Assembly (NCBI GenBank): GCA_018400395.1
Contig: JAGYMN010000029.1
Span: 1-13,508, forward strand
Direction of reading: 5' to 3'
Source of the DNA: Actinomycetota bacterium
GTDB taxonomy: Bacteria > Actinomycetota > Humimicrobiia > Humimicrobiales > Humimicrobiaceae
DNA length: 13,508 nucleotides
The notes under the pieces are model-generated. The model saw only the letters and a program-made list of their open reading frames with translations, was not told the DNA's origin and did no database searches. The position numbers and the translations under genes were made by a program. Each line of letters begins with the position of its first letter. Position 1 is the stretch's first letter. Shown here piece after piece: positions 6,431 to 13,435 of the stretch.

Positions 6431-8008
6431 TTAACTGGATTTCCTGTATTTAATGGTAATGGGTTTGCCAAATCCTCCTCCTCCGGGAGTAATTATGGTA
6501 ATCAGGTCACCTTTATTGAGCAACAAACCGGAATTTTTAGAGGGAAGGATTGTGGAATTATTCAGAATAAACTTACCGCATTTTCCGTTTTCTCCACCAT
6601 CCCAGCCCCAGGGGGGTATCTTATGCCTGTCTCCATGTGATGAAAACATAATATCATCCTCCAGAACCCTGATCTGTCTTTCAAGCCCCATTCCTCCTCT
6701 GAGTTTACCCCCTCCGCCTGAGCCGGGGACAAATTCATATTTTTCTACCCGCAGCGGAAATTCTGCCTCCAGTACTTCAATAGGCAGATTGGAGGTATTT
6801 GTTATGTGTACCTGGACACCGTCAAGCCCATTGCTTGTACCCGATGCTCCTGACCCGCCTCCTATTGCCTCTACATATACAAATTTGTTCTCTTTTGAAA
6901 ATACGACAGCGGTACTGGCATCGTTGGACCCTGCAACCGCTTTATCCGGAATAGCTTTGTTAAAGGCTCCTATCAATGTTCCGGCAATCCTCTGACAGGT
7001 ATCGGTTCTTGCCCCTACTGCTGCAGGTTCTGCCGGATTTAGTATGCTTCTATCGGGGATTATTATTTCCAGTACCCTTCCTATTCCTGCATTGGCAGGA
7101 AGCTCCGGGTCTAAAAAAGCTTTTATAACATAGTAAACAGTTGCAAGAAGTGCGGAATAGACTACATTTACTGCACCCCGGCTCTGTGGACCGGATCCGC
7201 TGAAATCTATTTTAAGCCTATCATTTATAATTTCAATGCAGGCCCTGATGGGAATGGGTTCCTGGCTTACCCCGTCATCGTCAAGTTTATCTTCGAAGCA
7301 GTATGTCCCATCCGGTATTTTCTTTAATTTTGACCTGAGTCTTCTTTCACTGTAATCAATAAGCTCATCCATGGATGCAAGCATGGCGTCATCACCGTAT
7401 TTATTATAGGATTCTTCAAGGTATCTTATTCCTATATTATTTGTGGCTATCTGTGCTTCAAGATCAAGTTTCCTCTCCAGTGGTATCCTGCAGTTTTTAA
7501 CGATCATGTTTAAAAGAGCTGAATCAATTTTACCCTTTTTAACCAGTTTTATGGGCGGGATCCTCAAACCCTCCTCATAAATGGATTGCGCATTTCCTGC
7601 AATTCCGCCGGGATGGGCACTCCCAATATCTGAATGGTGGGCAATATTTGCAGTAAAATTTACTACCCTGTTATCTCTGAAGAAAGGGGTTACAATATTT
7701 ATATCGGGTAGGTGGGTACCTCCGTGATAAGGGTCATTTGATATAAAAACATCTCCCCTGGAAATGCTGCCTGAAAATCTGTCACAGATCTCTTTTACTG
7801 TGCCCATCATCGATCCAAGATGCAGCGGGATATGTTCAGCCTGAACTACAGGTCTTCCCCTGCTGTCAAAAATAGCGGTAGAGCAGTCGCGCCTCTCTTT
7901 AATGTTTGCCGAAAAGGAGCTTTTTACAAGTACCGAGCCCATAAGCTCTGCAATGGTCTTTAGGCTATTTCCAATAATTTCCGCTGCTATCTTTTTCACG
8001 TTTTCCAT
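6431..8008 (-). CDS. hyuB: Hydantoinase/oxoprolinase beta subunit (HyuB family)
   Basis: This is the catalytic partner of HyuA in an ATP-dependent cyclic-amide hydrolase such as N-methylhydantoinase or 5-oxoprolinase. Related complexes carboxylate acetone or acetophenone. The 525-aa product begins at the position expected for the family. Conserved blocks are K-E-R-R-D-C-S-T-A (37-45), H-I-P-L-H-L-G-S-M (59-67), N-D-P-Y-H-G-G-T-H-L-P-D (91-102) and A-H-H-S-D-I-G (123-129). These His/Asp-rich blocks are typical metal and active-site segments. A glycine-rich G-G-G-G-F-G lies near the C-terminus (about 511-516). The protein is soluble, with no signal peptide. It starts 16 nt after the hyuA stop codon and lacks a recognisable Shine-Dalgarno, so translation may be coupled to hyuA. 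The true substrate cannot be told from sequence; no hydantoin racemase, carbamoylase or transporter is present in the window. Confidence 0.93.
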   Translation of the reverse strand: MENVKKIAAEIIGNSLKTIAELMGSVLVKSSFSANIKERRDCSTAIFDSRGRPVVQAEHIPLHLGSMMGTVKEICDRFSGSISRGDVFISNDPYHGGTHLPDINIVTPFFRDNRVVNFTANIAHHSDIGSAHPGGIAGNAQSIYEEGLRIPPIKLVKKGKIDSALLNMIVKNCRIPLERKLDLEAQIATNNIGIRYLEESYNKYGDDAMLASMDELIDYSERRLRSKLKKIPDGTYCFEDKLDDDGVSQEPIPIRACIEIINDRLKIDFSGSGPQSRGAVNVVYSALLATVYYVIKAFLDPELPANAGIGRVLEIIIPDRSILNPAEPAAVGARTDTCQRIAGTLIGAFNKAIPDKAVAGSNDASTAVVFSKENKFVYVEAIGGGSGASGTSNGLDGVQVHITNTSNLPIEVLEAEFPLRVEKYEFVPGSGGGGKLRGGMGLERQIRVLEDDIMFSSHGDRHKIPPWGWDGGENGKCGKFILNNSTILPSKNSGLLLNKGDLITIITPGGGGFGKPITIKYRKSS

Positions 8009-8024
8009 GATATTATTTTATTCT

Positions 8025-10043
8025 TTAACCCGGTTTGATGATCACATTTCCTATTCTATCGGTTCTTGCCGTATTGCCCGGAGGTATTACTATTGTAGAG
8101 TCAATTTCTTCAAGAATTGCAGGACCCTCGATCTTTTTTAATGCAGGGATAAGCCTTTTATTATAAATGGCAGTCTTAAAAGGGGTCTTTTTATCAGGAA
8201 AGAATACTTTTCTTGTTTTTCTTGAAAATTTATTTGGCCTGCCTTCCGAACGGTAAATGGCTGATTTTAAATCTATGGAGATAAGTCCGGTGCATCTCAA
8301 TCTAAGATTTACTATTTCGATTTTCTTATCCATATGCCTGTGGCCGTAGGCCTCCATATGTTTTTTGTGAAATGAGTCCTCTATTTTTTTGAAAGACCCA
8401 TCTATAATATCTTTTTTTTCTACAGGTATGTTTATTTCATAATTCTGGCCATAGTACCTTATATCCATTGACCACAGGCTCTTCCGCTGCTCTTTCTTTA
8501 CATTTTCCCTTTCAAACCAGAGATCTGCTCTTTTTTCTATTTCTTTTAAAAATGGCTTTATCCTGGCTTTACCCCTTACGGTCCTGACAAAATCCATCAT
8601 AAGATTACTGCAGAAAAGCCCTGCGGCAGAAAAGACACCCGGATTGTCAGGTATGATAACTTCATCTATGCCCAGCTCTTTTGCTATATAAGCTGCATGC
8701 ATGGGCCCTGCACCTCCAAAGGCTACCAGTTTCATTTCTTTTGGATCGAGGCCTGCTGATGCAATCATTTTTTTTATATTTTCCGATATGTTTGAAGTAA
8801 TGACCCGTACAATTGAAGCCGCGCCTTCTATCAATGACATTTCAAGTGGTCCAGATATGGATTTGTTTATCGCAGATCTGGATTCATTGATATCAAGTTT
8901 TACCTTTCCTCCAAGAAGTATTTCTGGATCCAGCAGTCCCAGTATGAGATTTGCATCTGTAAGGGTCGGTTCTTCCCCGCCTCTACAATAGCATACAGGC
9001 CCGGGATCTGAACCGGCACTTTCGGGGCCGACTTCAAGGAAACCGCCTTCATCAATTGATGCGATACTGCCTCCGCCTGCCCCGATAGTGTTTACATCTA
9101 TGGTAGTAAACTTCATGGGAAAACCATCAATTTCTTTATTGGTTGTTATAACAGGGATGTGATCTATGATGAGCGATATATCTGTACTGGTACCACCCAT
9201 ATCGAGGGTGACCAGATTATTATATTCTTCTCCGAAAAGGGTTGCCGCGCCCATCACACCGGCAGCGGGGCCGGAGAATAATGTCCTGGCAGGATAATCT
9301 ATTGTACTTTTTGCTGAAGTTATCCCTCCCCCCGATTGGCAGATAAAGAAAAGAGGGTTTATGCTGTTGTTTTTCAGTTCCTTTTGAAGTTTTTTAATAT
9401 ATCTTTTAATAACCGGACCCAGGTAAGCGTTGAGCACAGTTGTACTCAGCCTTTCGTACTCCCGGAATTCAGGGATAACATCAGATGATATGGAAAAATA
9501 AACATCCTTCATCTGACTTTTCATAAGGGAAAAGGCTTTTTTTTCATTAATATCATTGGCATAGGAATTAATAAAAAGGATTGCTACTGCATCGGCTTTT
9601 TTCTTTTTAAAATCTGATATGGCGGCTTTTATATCACTGGACTCCGGTTCTTTTATAACTGCACCACTGGCTGCTACTCTTTCATGGACTGTCATTATCA
9701 TGTCTCTTGCTGCCAGCGGATCGGCCCTGACTGCTCTTAGATCATAGAGCCGGGGTCTTTTCTGTCTTCCTATCTCAAGAAGGTCCCTGAATCCGTAAGT
9801 TGTAAGTAGTCCAACCCTGGCACCCTTTCGCTCAATAATAGTATTGACTCCGAGTGTGGTCCCATGCCTTATTTCTTTGATCCGGGATGGGTCTGCAGTA
9901 ATATTTTTAATACCGGCTGTCACCGTAGACCAAGGTTTTAAAGTGCTGGTCGGGATCTTATTTATCTCTATTTTCCTGGTTCTATCATTATATATTATCA
10001 GGTCGGTGAAAGTCCCGCCAACATCAATTCCTGCTCTTAACAG
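8025..10043 (-). CDS. hyuA: Hydantoinase/oxoprolinase alpha subunit (HyuA family), CTG start
   Basis: This is the ATP-binding subunit (actin/Hsp70-like fold) that phosphorylates the cyclic substrate for HyuB. The full product is 672 aa, normal for the family. Motifs: G-I-D-V-G-G-T-F-T-D (5-14, phosphate-1), R-H-G-T-T (59-63), C-Q-S-G-G-G (235-240), F-S-G-P-A-A-G (256-262), L-D-M-G-G-T-S-T-D-I-S (280-290), G-A-G-G-G-S (321-326) and F-G-G-A-G-P-M-H-A (442-450). The first conventional start in frame (GTG at 9923) would delete the phosphate-1 motif. Upstream of it the frame stays open for 40 codons to a TAA at 10046-10044. The codon after that TAA is CTG (10043-10041), which would give M-L-R-A-G-I-D-V-G-G, the usual family N-terminus. 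TAAAAGGGG (10060-10052) sits 8 nt upstream as ribosome site. So the start is CTG, or the start codon has mutated. It is the first gene of a hyuAB operon with its own promoter. Confidence 0.92.
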   Translation of the reverse strand: MLRAGIDVGGTFTDLIIYNDRTRKIEINKIPTSTLKPWSTVTAGIKNITADPSRIKEIRHGTTLGVNTIIERKGARVGLLTTYGFRDLLEIGRQKRPRLYDLRAVRADPLAARDMIMTVHERVAASGAVIKEPESSDIKAAISDFKKKKADAVAILFINSYANDINEKKAFSLMKSQMKDVYFSISSDVIPEFREYERLSTTVLNAYLGPVIKRYIKKLQKELKNNSINPLFFICQSGGGITSAKSTIDYPARTLFSGPAAGVMGAATLFGEEYNNLVTLDMGGTSTDISLIIDHIPVITTNKEIDGFPMKFTTIDVNTIGAGGGSIASIDEGGFLEVGPESAGSDPGPVCYCRGGEEPTLTDANLILGLLDPEILLGGKVKLDINESRSAINKSISGPLEMSLIEGAASIVRVITSNISENIKKMIASAGLDPKEMKLVAFGGAGPMHAAYIAKELGIDEVIIPDNPGVFSAAGLFCSNLMMDFVRTVRGKARIKPFLKEIEKRADLWFERENVKKEQRKSLWSMDIRYYGQNYEINIPVEKKDIIDGSFKKIEDSFHKKHMEAYGHRHMDKKIEIVNLRLRCTGLISIDLKSAIYRSEGRPNKFSRKTRKVFFPDKKTPFKTAIYNKRLIPALKKIEGPAILEEIDSTIVIPPGNTARTDRIGNVIIKPG

Positions 10044-10088
10044 TTAGATCGCCCCTTTTAAAATAAACAGAGTATGCTTCACTTGATA

Positions 10089-10117
10089 ATTATATAATTA
10101 AAATCAATTCTGGACAA
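10089..10117 (-). promoter_or_regulatory. Promoter of the hyuAB operon
   Basis: On the minus strand TTGTCC (10117-10112), exactly 17 bp, then a perfect TATAAT (10094-10089). The predicted transcript starts near 10082, giving a leader of about 38 nt that contains the ribosome site at 10060-10052. Best promoter match in the window. Confidence 0.6.
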
Positions 10118-10129
10118 AACTGCAGTTTT
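10116..10129 (-). promoter_or_regulatory. 14-bp palindrome at the hyuA -35 region, possible operator
   Basis: AAAACTG/CAGTTTT is a perfect palindrome whose edge overlaps the -35 hexamer of the hyuA promoter by 2 bp. The location suits a repressor or activator site. About one perfect 14-bp palindrome is expected by chance in a window this size, so position is the main argument. The remaining spacer (10130-10260) holds nothing I recognise. Confidence 0.3.
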
Positions 10130-10260
10130 TAGCGTACAGAATATTTAAGGTTCGGTGACCGGATGAGGTCTGTATCATCTGAGAGTGCATATTCATACGA
10201 TTGATGCAGGTTTTAAAATACGGGGGATATTAATAAAGATCATTGATATTTTTATATATA

Positions 10261-11112
10261 TCATTCCTTCTCATAATATGCTATTGCTATAGCCCCGGGG
10301 CCAAGGTGTGTGCCTACTATGCATCCGATGCTTCCCCTGATCAGTTCTGAGGGATTAAAAGTTTTTCTGATCCTTTCAGCCATAATATCGCCTTCTTCCC
10401 CTACATCAGAGTCGCAGACCGATACCACCAGCCTGTTGCCGTTTTTGACGGTAGATTCCATAGTTTTTATCATCTCATTTTTTGCCTGTTTCCATCTTCT
10501 GGTAGTTTTAAACTGTGATACTTCCCCAAGATTCAGAGTAAGGATAGGTTTTATCTCCAGGAGTGAAGCTACAAGAAACCGTGCCCTTCCAATCCTTCCG
10601 CCTCTGCGCAGATACTCAAGTGTGGCCGGTACAAAAAGCGAATGCAGCTTTTCTATGAATTTTTCAATTGAGCCCATGATCTCATCTTTATTTTTATTTT
10701 CTGCCGCCATTGCGGCTGCTTTTAAAACAGTAAAGCCAAGCGGCATCTGTACCAGTCCGGAATCGATGACTGTTATGTCTCTGCCGCTCAGTTGTTTTTT
10801 TGCCATTTCAGCCGAGTCAACCGTCCCCGACATTTTTTTTGATATGTGTATGGAAATTATGCTTCTGTGGGTTTTCAGAAGTTTATCGTAGGTCCTTAGA
10901 AAATCTCCGGGAGACGGTTGTGCAGTAGTGGGAAGAGAGGTTGAATTTGAAAGTTTCTCATAGAATTGTTTAACAGATATATCTGAACCATTATCGATAT
11001 ATCTTTCATCTCCAAATATTATCGAGAGAGGAACCACATTAATATTATATTTTTCTCTGTAGTCTACAGGCAGGTCACAGGTACTGTCAGAAACTATAGC
11101 TACCCTGCTCAT
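10261..11112 (-). CDS. DegV family fatty-acid-binding protein (FakB-like), copy 1
   Basis: DegV/FakB proteins hold a fatty acid in a deep pocket and, where FakA is present, present it for phosphorylation to acyl phosphate for phospholipid synthesis. The product is 283 aa, full length. Motifs: V-S-D-S-T-C-D-L-P (7-15), P-T-T-A-Q-P-S-P (61-68), S-K-K-M-S-G-T (91-97), G-G-R-I-G (171-175) and G-T-H-L-G-P-G (267-273). These correspond to the Thr/Ser, Ser, Arg and His that contact the acyl carboxylate in the family. I chose ATG 11112-11110 because GAGAGGG (11128-11122) lies 9 nt upstream. An in-frame ATG at 11130 would overlap that site and has none of its own. The other degV gene lies 80 bp upstream on the same strand, so the two are probably co-transcribed. 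No fakA is in the window. Which lipids it binds is unknown. Confidence 0.92.
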   Translation of the reverse strand: MSRVAIVSDSTCDLPVDYREKYNINVVPLSIIFGDERYIDNGSDISVKQFYEKLSNSTSLPTTAQPSPGDFLRTYDKLLKTHRSIISIHISKKMSGTVDSAEMAKKQLSGRDITVIDSGLVQMPLGFTVLKAAAMAAENKNKDEIMGSIEKFIEKLHSLFVPATLEYLRRGGRIGRARFLVASLLEIKPILTLNLGEVSQFKTTRRWKQAKNEMIKTMESTVKNGNRLVVSVCDSDVGEEGDIMAERIRKTFNPSELIRGSIGCIVGTHLGPGAIAIAYYEKE

Positions 11113-11192
11113 AATAAAATTCCCTCTCATAGAGTTTTAGCAAAAATAATCATACTGTAATCATAAGCATCATGCATTCTGCCGGCAGGAAG

Positions 11193-12041
11193 TCAGTCTT
11201 CCCAGAAGATTGATGCGATACTGCCGGGCCCCAGATGGGTTCCCACCACTACGCCTATTTCCGCCCTCATTATATTCTCTATCCCAAATTCTTTCTTAAT
11301 GCTATCTGCAAGGTCGTCGCCGTCTTTTTTAGAATTTGAGTCAGTAACTATGACATTCAGGTTCTCTTTTTTTGATACCATATTTTTCATTGAATTTACA
11401 AGCTCGATCTTAGCCTGATTAAACCTGCGGGTATTTTTATACTGCGAGACCTCTCCATCGGAAAGGGTAAGTATAGGCCTGATCTCAAGAAGCGAGGCTA
11501 TAAGCCCCTTTGCTTTTCCGATCCTTCCGCCCATTTTCAGATACTTGAGCGTTTTTGGGATGAAGAGCACTCTGGTTTTAGATTTCATCTGGTCGATTTT
11601 ATCCAGTATCTCTTCTTTGGACCTGCCCTCATTTGCCATTTCCGCTGCCTTTATGACTACAACCCCGCATACCAGGTGTACCAGTTCGGAATCGATGACT
11701 GTTATATCCTTATCCGGAAACTCTTTTTTTGCAGCAAGGGCGGATGAGATCGTACCGGACATTTTTTTTGAGATATGGATAGAGATGATGGATTCATGAT
11801 CTTTTAGGAGTCTTTCATAAAGTTTTATGAAATCTGTCGGTGTCGGCTGTGCGGACTTTGGTAGTTCCGTAACATTTTCAAGTTTTTCGTAAAATTGCTT
11901 TTTTGTGATATCAACACCGTCATCAACATAACTCTTATCACCAAAATTGACAAATAAAGGTATGACGTAAATATTGTTTTTCCTGCAGATATCCCGGGGT
12001 ATGTCCGAAGTGCTATCCGTTACAATTGCTATTTTATTCAT
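11193..12041 (-). CDS. DegV family fatty-acid-binding protein (FakB-like), copy 2
   Basis: This is a second full-length DegV/FakB-type protein, 282 aa, and the first gene of the tandem pair. An ungapped alignment by eye with its neighbour gives about 54% identity over the whole length, so it is an old tandem duplicate, not a recent one. The same motifs sit at the same residue numbers: V-T-D-S-T-S-D-I-P (7-15), P-K-S-A-Q-P-T-P (61-68), S-K-K-M-S-G-T (91-97), G-G-R-I-G (171-175) and G-T-H-L-G-P-G (267-273). The pocket-entry stretch 119-130 differs most (E-L-V-H-L-V-C-G against G-L-V-Q-M-P-L-G), which fits different acyl-chain preference. That is inference. The ribosome site AGGAGAG (12052-12046) is 4 nt from the ATG. 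An extended -10 promoter candidate lies about 115 bp upstream. Confidence 0.93.
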   Translation of the reverse strand: MNKIAIVTDSTSDIPRDICRKNNIYVIPLFVNFGDKSYVDDGVDITKKQFYEKLENVTELPKSAQPTPTDFIKLYERLLKDHESIISIHISKKMSGTISSALAAKKEFPDKDITVIDSELVHLVCGVVVIKAAEMANEGRSKEEILDKIDQMKSKTRVLFIPKTLKYLKMGGRIGKAKGLIASLLEIRPILTLSDGEVSQYKNTRRFNQAKIELVNSMKNMVSKKENLNVIVTDSNSKKDGDDLADSIKKEFGIENIMRAEIGVVVGTHLGPGSIASIFWED

Positions 12042-12155
12042 ATATCTCTCCTGTTGATTATTTTATAAAAAATGTTCTATTAACATAATATATAAGACAA
12101 TTATTATTTTTAAAAGTTTCTTAATATGGTTTATTTTACTTATAATTAATTGTCT

Positions 12156-12164
12156 ATTATAGCA
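12156..12164 (-). promoter_or_regulatory. Candidate extended -10 promoter for the degV pair
   Basis: On the minus strand TGCTATAAT (12164-12156) is a perfect extended -10 (TGnTATAAT). No convincing -35 lies 16-18 bp upstream, which extended -10 promoters can tolerate. It would leave a leader of about 107 nt before the copy-2 ATG. Confidence 0.35.
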
Positions 12165-12172
12165 TAATAAAT

Positions 12173-12511
12173 CTTTCAGGGGTTATAATATGAAGATATC
12201 TTCAGGGGTTTGTTTAGCAATTAGTAAAGAGCCGGGATTTTTTCCTGAAAGTATCAGTTACGGGAACGGTAAACTGCCTGTAGGCCTGCACATTAAAGGG
12301 AGCGCAGCATTTATGAGAAGCCGCAGCCTGGCAGCGGGCAGTTATAACCGGCATTTAAGCAAATCTCTTTTAAGTAAATCAGATTGTAAAAAATGTAATA
12401 TATATTATACTTCCATTATTTTCCATGATAAATTATATTGTAAATACTGGAGCCAGGGAGTGTCCTTGAGCTCCTTTAGAATTAGAAACAGACCTGCAGG
12501 GAGTGATCAAA
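12173..12511 (+). other. Structured spacer upstream of the methyltransferase, possible cis-acting RNA leader
   Basis: The 470-bp gap between degV and the methyltransferase ATG (12042-12511) is AT-rich up to about 12172, then becomes more G+C-rich and repetitive. A 10-bp direct repeat TTCAGGGGTT occurs at 12175-12184 and 12201-12210. A perfect 14-bp palindrome (TGAAGAT/ATCTTCA) lies between the copies at 12191-12204. C-C-T-G-A-A at 12244-12249 can pair with either repeat, fully (8 bp, CTTTCAGG/CCTGAAAG) with the first. A near-palindrome CCGCAGCC-T-GGCAGCGG is at 12321-12337, and a strong hairpin at 12449-12474. I compared it by eye with T-box, TPP, cobalamin, c-di-GMP, ydaO and glmS leaders and found no match. 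It could be a leader for the methyltransferase, a small RNA, or decayed coding DNA. Confidence 0.3.
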
Positions 12512-12534
12512 ATGGCCAGGACCGGACCTTTTGA
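12190..12534 (+). CDS. Doubtful 114-aa hypothetical ORF
   Basis: An ATG with a fair ribosome site (AGGGG at 12178-12182, 7 nt spacing) opens a 114-codon frame. The product is basic, Ser- and Tyr-rich, with no domain, signal or membrane segment I recognise, and its last 23 bases run into the methyltransferase gene in another frame. The frame crosses the palindromes and the 12449-12474 hairpin, so those structures and a real protein are competing explanations. I favour non-coding or decayed sequence but cannot exclude a small gene translated up to or through the methyltransferase start. Confidence 0.2.
   Translation: MKISSGVCLAISKEPGFFPESISYGNGKLPVGLHIKGSAAFMRSRSLAAGSYNRHLSKSLLSKSDCKKCNIYYTSIIFHDKLYCKYWSQGVSLSSFRIRNRPAGSDQNGQDRTF
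12449..12474 (+). terminator. Strong hairpin before the methyltransferase ribosome site, possible attenuator
   Basis: GGAGC-CAGGGA (12449-12459) pairs with TCCTTG-A-GCTCC (12463-12474) around a 3-nt loop: 11 pairs, one G-U and one bulged A. Only TTT follows, so intrinsic termination is weak. It ends 23 nt before the Shine-Dalgarno AGGGAG (12498-12503) and could act as an attenuator or translation-control hairpin. Confidence 0.35.
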
Positions 12535-13159
12535 AAAATATTATAAAAAATATGAGTACTGGTTTATAAATAACAGTTATGTCTATGAATCAGAGATAGA
12601 CGCTATAAAAGATATTCTGCCTGATTTTAACGATGCGGTTGAGATAGGTGTAGGAAGCGGAAGGTTTGCCGCACCGCTTGGGATAAAGAGGGGGCTGGAA
12701 CCTTCAGGGAAGATGGCGCGAATTGCACAGAAGCGGGGCATTTCTGTTACAGAGGGAATCGCAGAAGATATGCCGTTTGATGATGGAGGCTTTGACCTGG
12801 TGCTTATGGTCACCACCCTGTGTTTTCTGGATGATGTGGATAAGGCTTTTAGTGAAGTGTACAGGATATTGAAACCGGGAGGTTGTTTTATAAACGGTTT
12901 TGTAGACAGGGATAGCAGGCTTGGCAGGACCTATCAAAAGATCAAGGACAAGAATGTATTCTACCGTCTGGCTGATTTTTACTCGGTGGAAGAAGTAAAA
13001 ACAATTCTTAAGAAAGCAGGTTTTAAAGATTTTTCGTACAGACAGACAATATTTAAAGATCTCGATGATATTAAAGAGGTTGAAGAATCAATAAAGGGCT
13101 ACGGCTCGGGTTCATTTGTAGTGATAAGTGCAAGAAAGCCGGATAGTAACAGTAAATAA
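12512..13159 (+). CDS. Class I SAM-dependent methyltransferase (Methyltransf_11/UbiE-like)
   Basis: It is predicted to transfer a methyl group from S-adenosylmethionine to an unidentified small molecule. The 215-aa soluble product has the Rossmann-type core. Motif I is V-E-I-G-V-G-S-G-R-F (43-52), and an acidic residue after strand 2 (E63) should bind the ribose. Then come A-E-D-M-P-F (84-89) with D-L-V-L-M-V (95-100), and R-I-L-K-P-G-G (118-124) before strand 5. This motif set matches the UbiE/Methyltransf_11 group. I chose ATG 12512 because AGGGAG (12498-12503) is 8 nt upstream. A GTG at 12503, three codons earlier, overlaps that site and is unlikely. It stands alone: degV is divergent on the left, and the sugar kinase is 276 bp downstream with its own promoter candidate. 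Substrate unknown, since neither neighbour suggests one. Confidence 0.9.
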   Translation: MARTGPFEKYYKKYEYWFINNSYVYESEIDAIKDILPDFNDAVEIGVGSGRFAAPLGIKRGLEPSGKMARIAQKRGISVTEGIAEDMPFDDGGFDLVLMVTTLCFLDDVDKAFSEVYRILKPGGCFINGFVDRDSRLGRTYQKIKDKNVFYRLADFYSVEEVKTILKKAGFKDFSYRQTIFKDLDDIKEVEESIKGYGSGSFVVISARKPDSNSK

Positions 13160-13310
13160 TAGATATTTTATGTAAAGGACTTCGGTAGACATAATGGCAG
13201 GGGATCAGTTAGTGTAAACTGTTGCCGGCCCTCTCAGGTTGTAAAATTAATATAAAATCTTAGTCTGCTGATAAAAGCTTGCTTGAATTAATTAATAAGT
13301 CTCTGGATAT

Positions 13311-13338
13311 TTTAGATTATATATTTAGCCTGTATAAT
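13311..13338 (+). promoter_or_regulatory. Candidate promoter of the PfkB-family kinase gene
   Basis: TTTAGA (13311-13316), 16 bp, then a perfect TATAAT (13333-13338), roughly 90 nt before the ATG at 13436. The rest of the 13160-13435 spacer is AT-rich. It contains one weak hairpin (CAGTT 13206-13210 with AACTG 13217-13221, flanked by GGCA/TGCC) that may end the methyltransferase transcript, but no T-run follows. Confidence 0.4.
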
Positions 13339-13435
13339 TTCTGGAAAAGTAAGCTCTATGGGAATAATATTAGTTTTATGGAATATAAGGGCTGAAGCAA
13401 TCTTGATTTATGAATAGCCGGAAGGGGGAAGAGGA

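Noticed and set aside
6453..6995. Long plus-strand open frame (180 codons) opposite hyuB
   Set aside because: It is antisense to well-conserved hyuB codons and has a proline/serine-rich shadow composition. No ribosome site or family motif is seen.
10104..10196. Possible 30-aa minus-strand ORF upstream of hyuA
   Set aside because: It has no Shine-Dalgarno, and its end lies across the hyuA -35 and -10 boxes. Short open frames are common by chance.
10141..10210. CTGAGAGTGC on the plus strand, reminiscent of a TPP riboswitch core
   Set aside because: The rest of the THI element (the ACC...GAACCTGAT block) is missing, and no plus-strand gene follows.
10310..10891. Long plus-strand open frame (193 codons) opposite degV copy 1
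   Set aside because: It is antisense to all the DegV motifs and is a shadow of that gene. A similar shadow lies opposite copy 2.
11179..11188. 10-bp palindrome CTGCCGGCAG between the two degV genes
   Set aside because: There is no loop and no T-run, so it is not a terminator. A palindrome this short is expected several times by chance.
12095..12155. 9-bp inverted repeat AGACAATTA / TAATTGTCT, 43 bp apart, upstream of degV copy 2
   Set aside because: With free spacing such pairs are common in AT-rich DNA. Neither TTGTCT has a -10 box at 16-18 bp, so paired divergent promoters are not supported.
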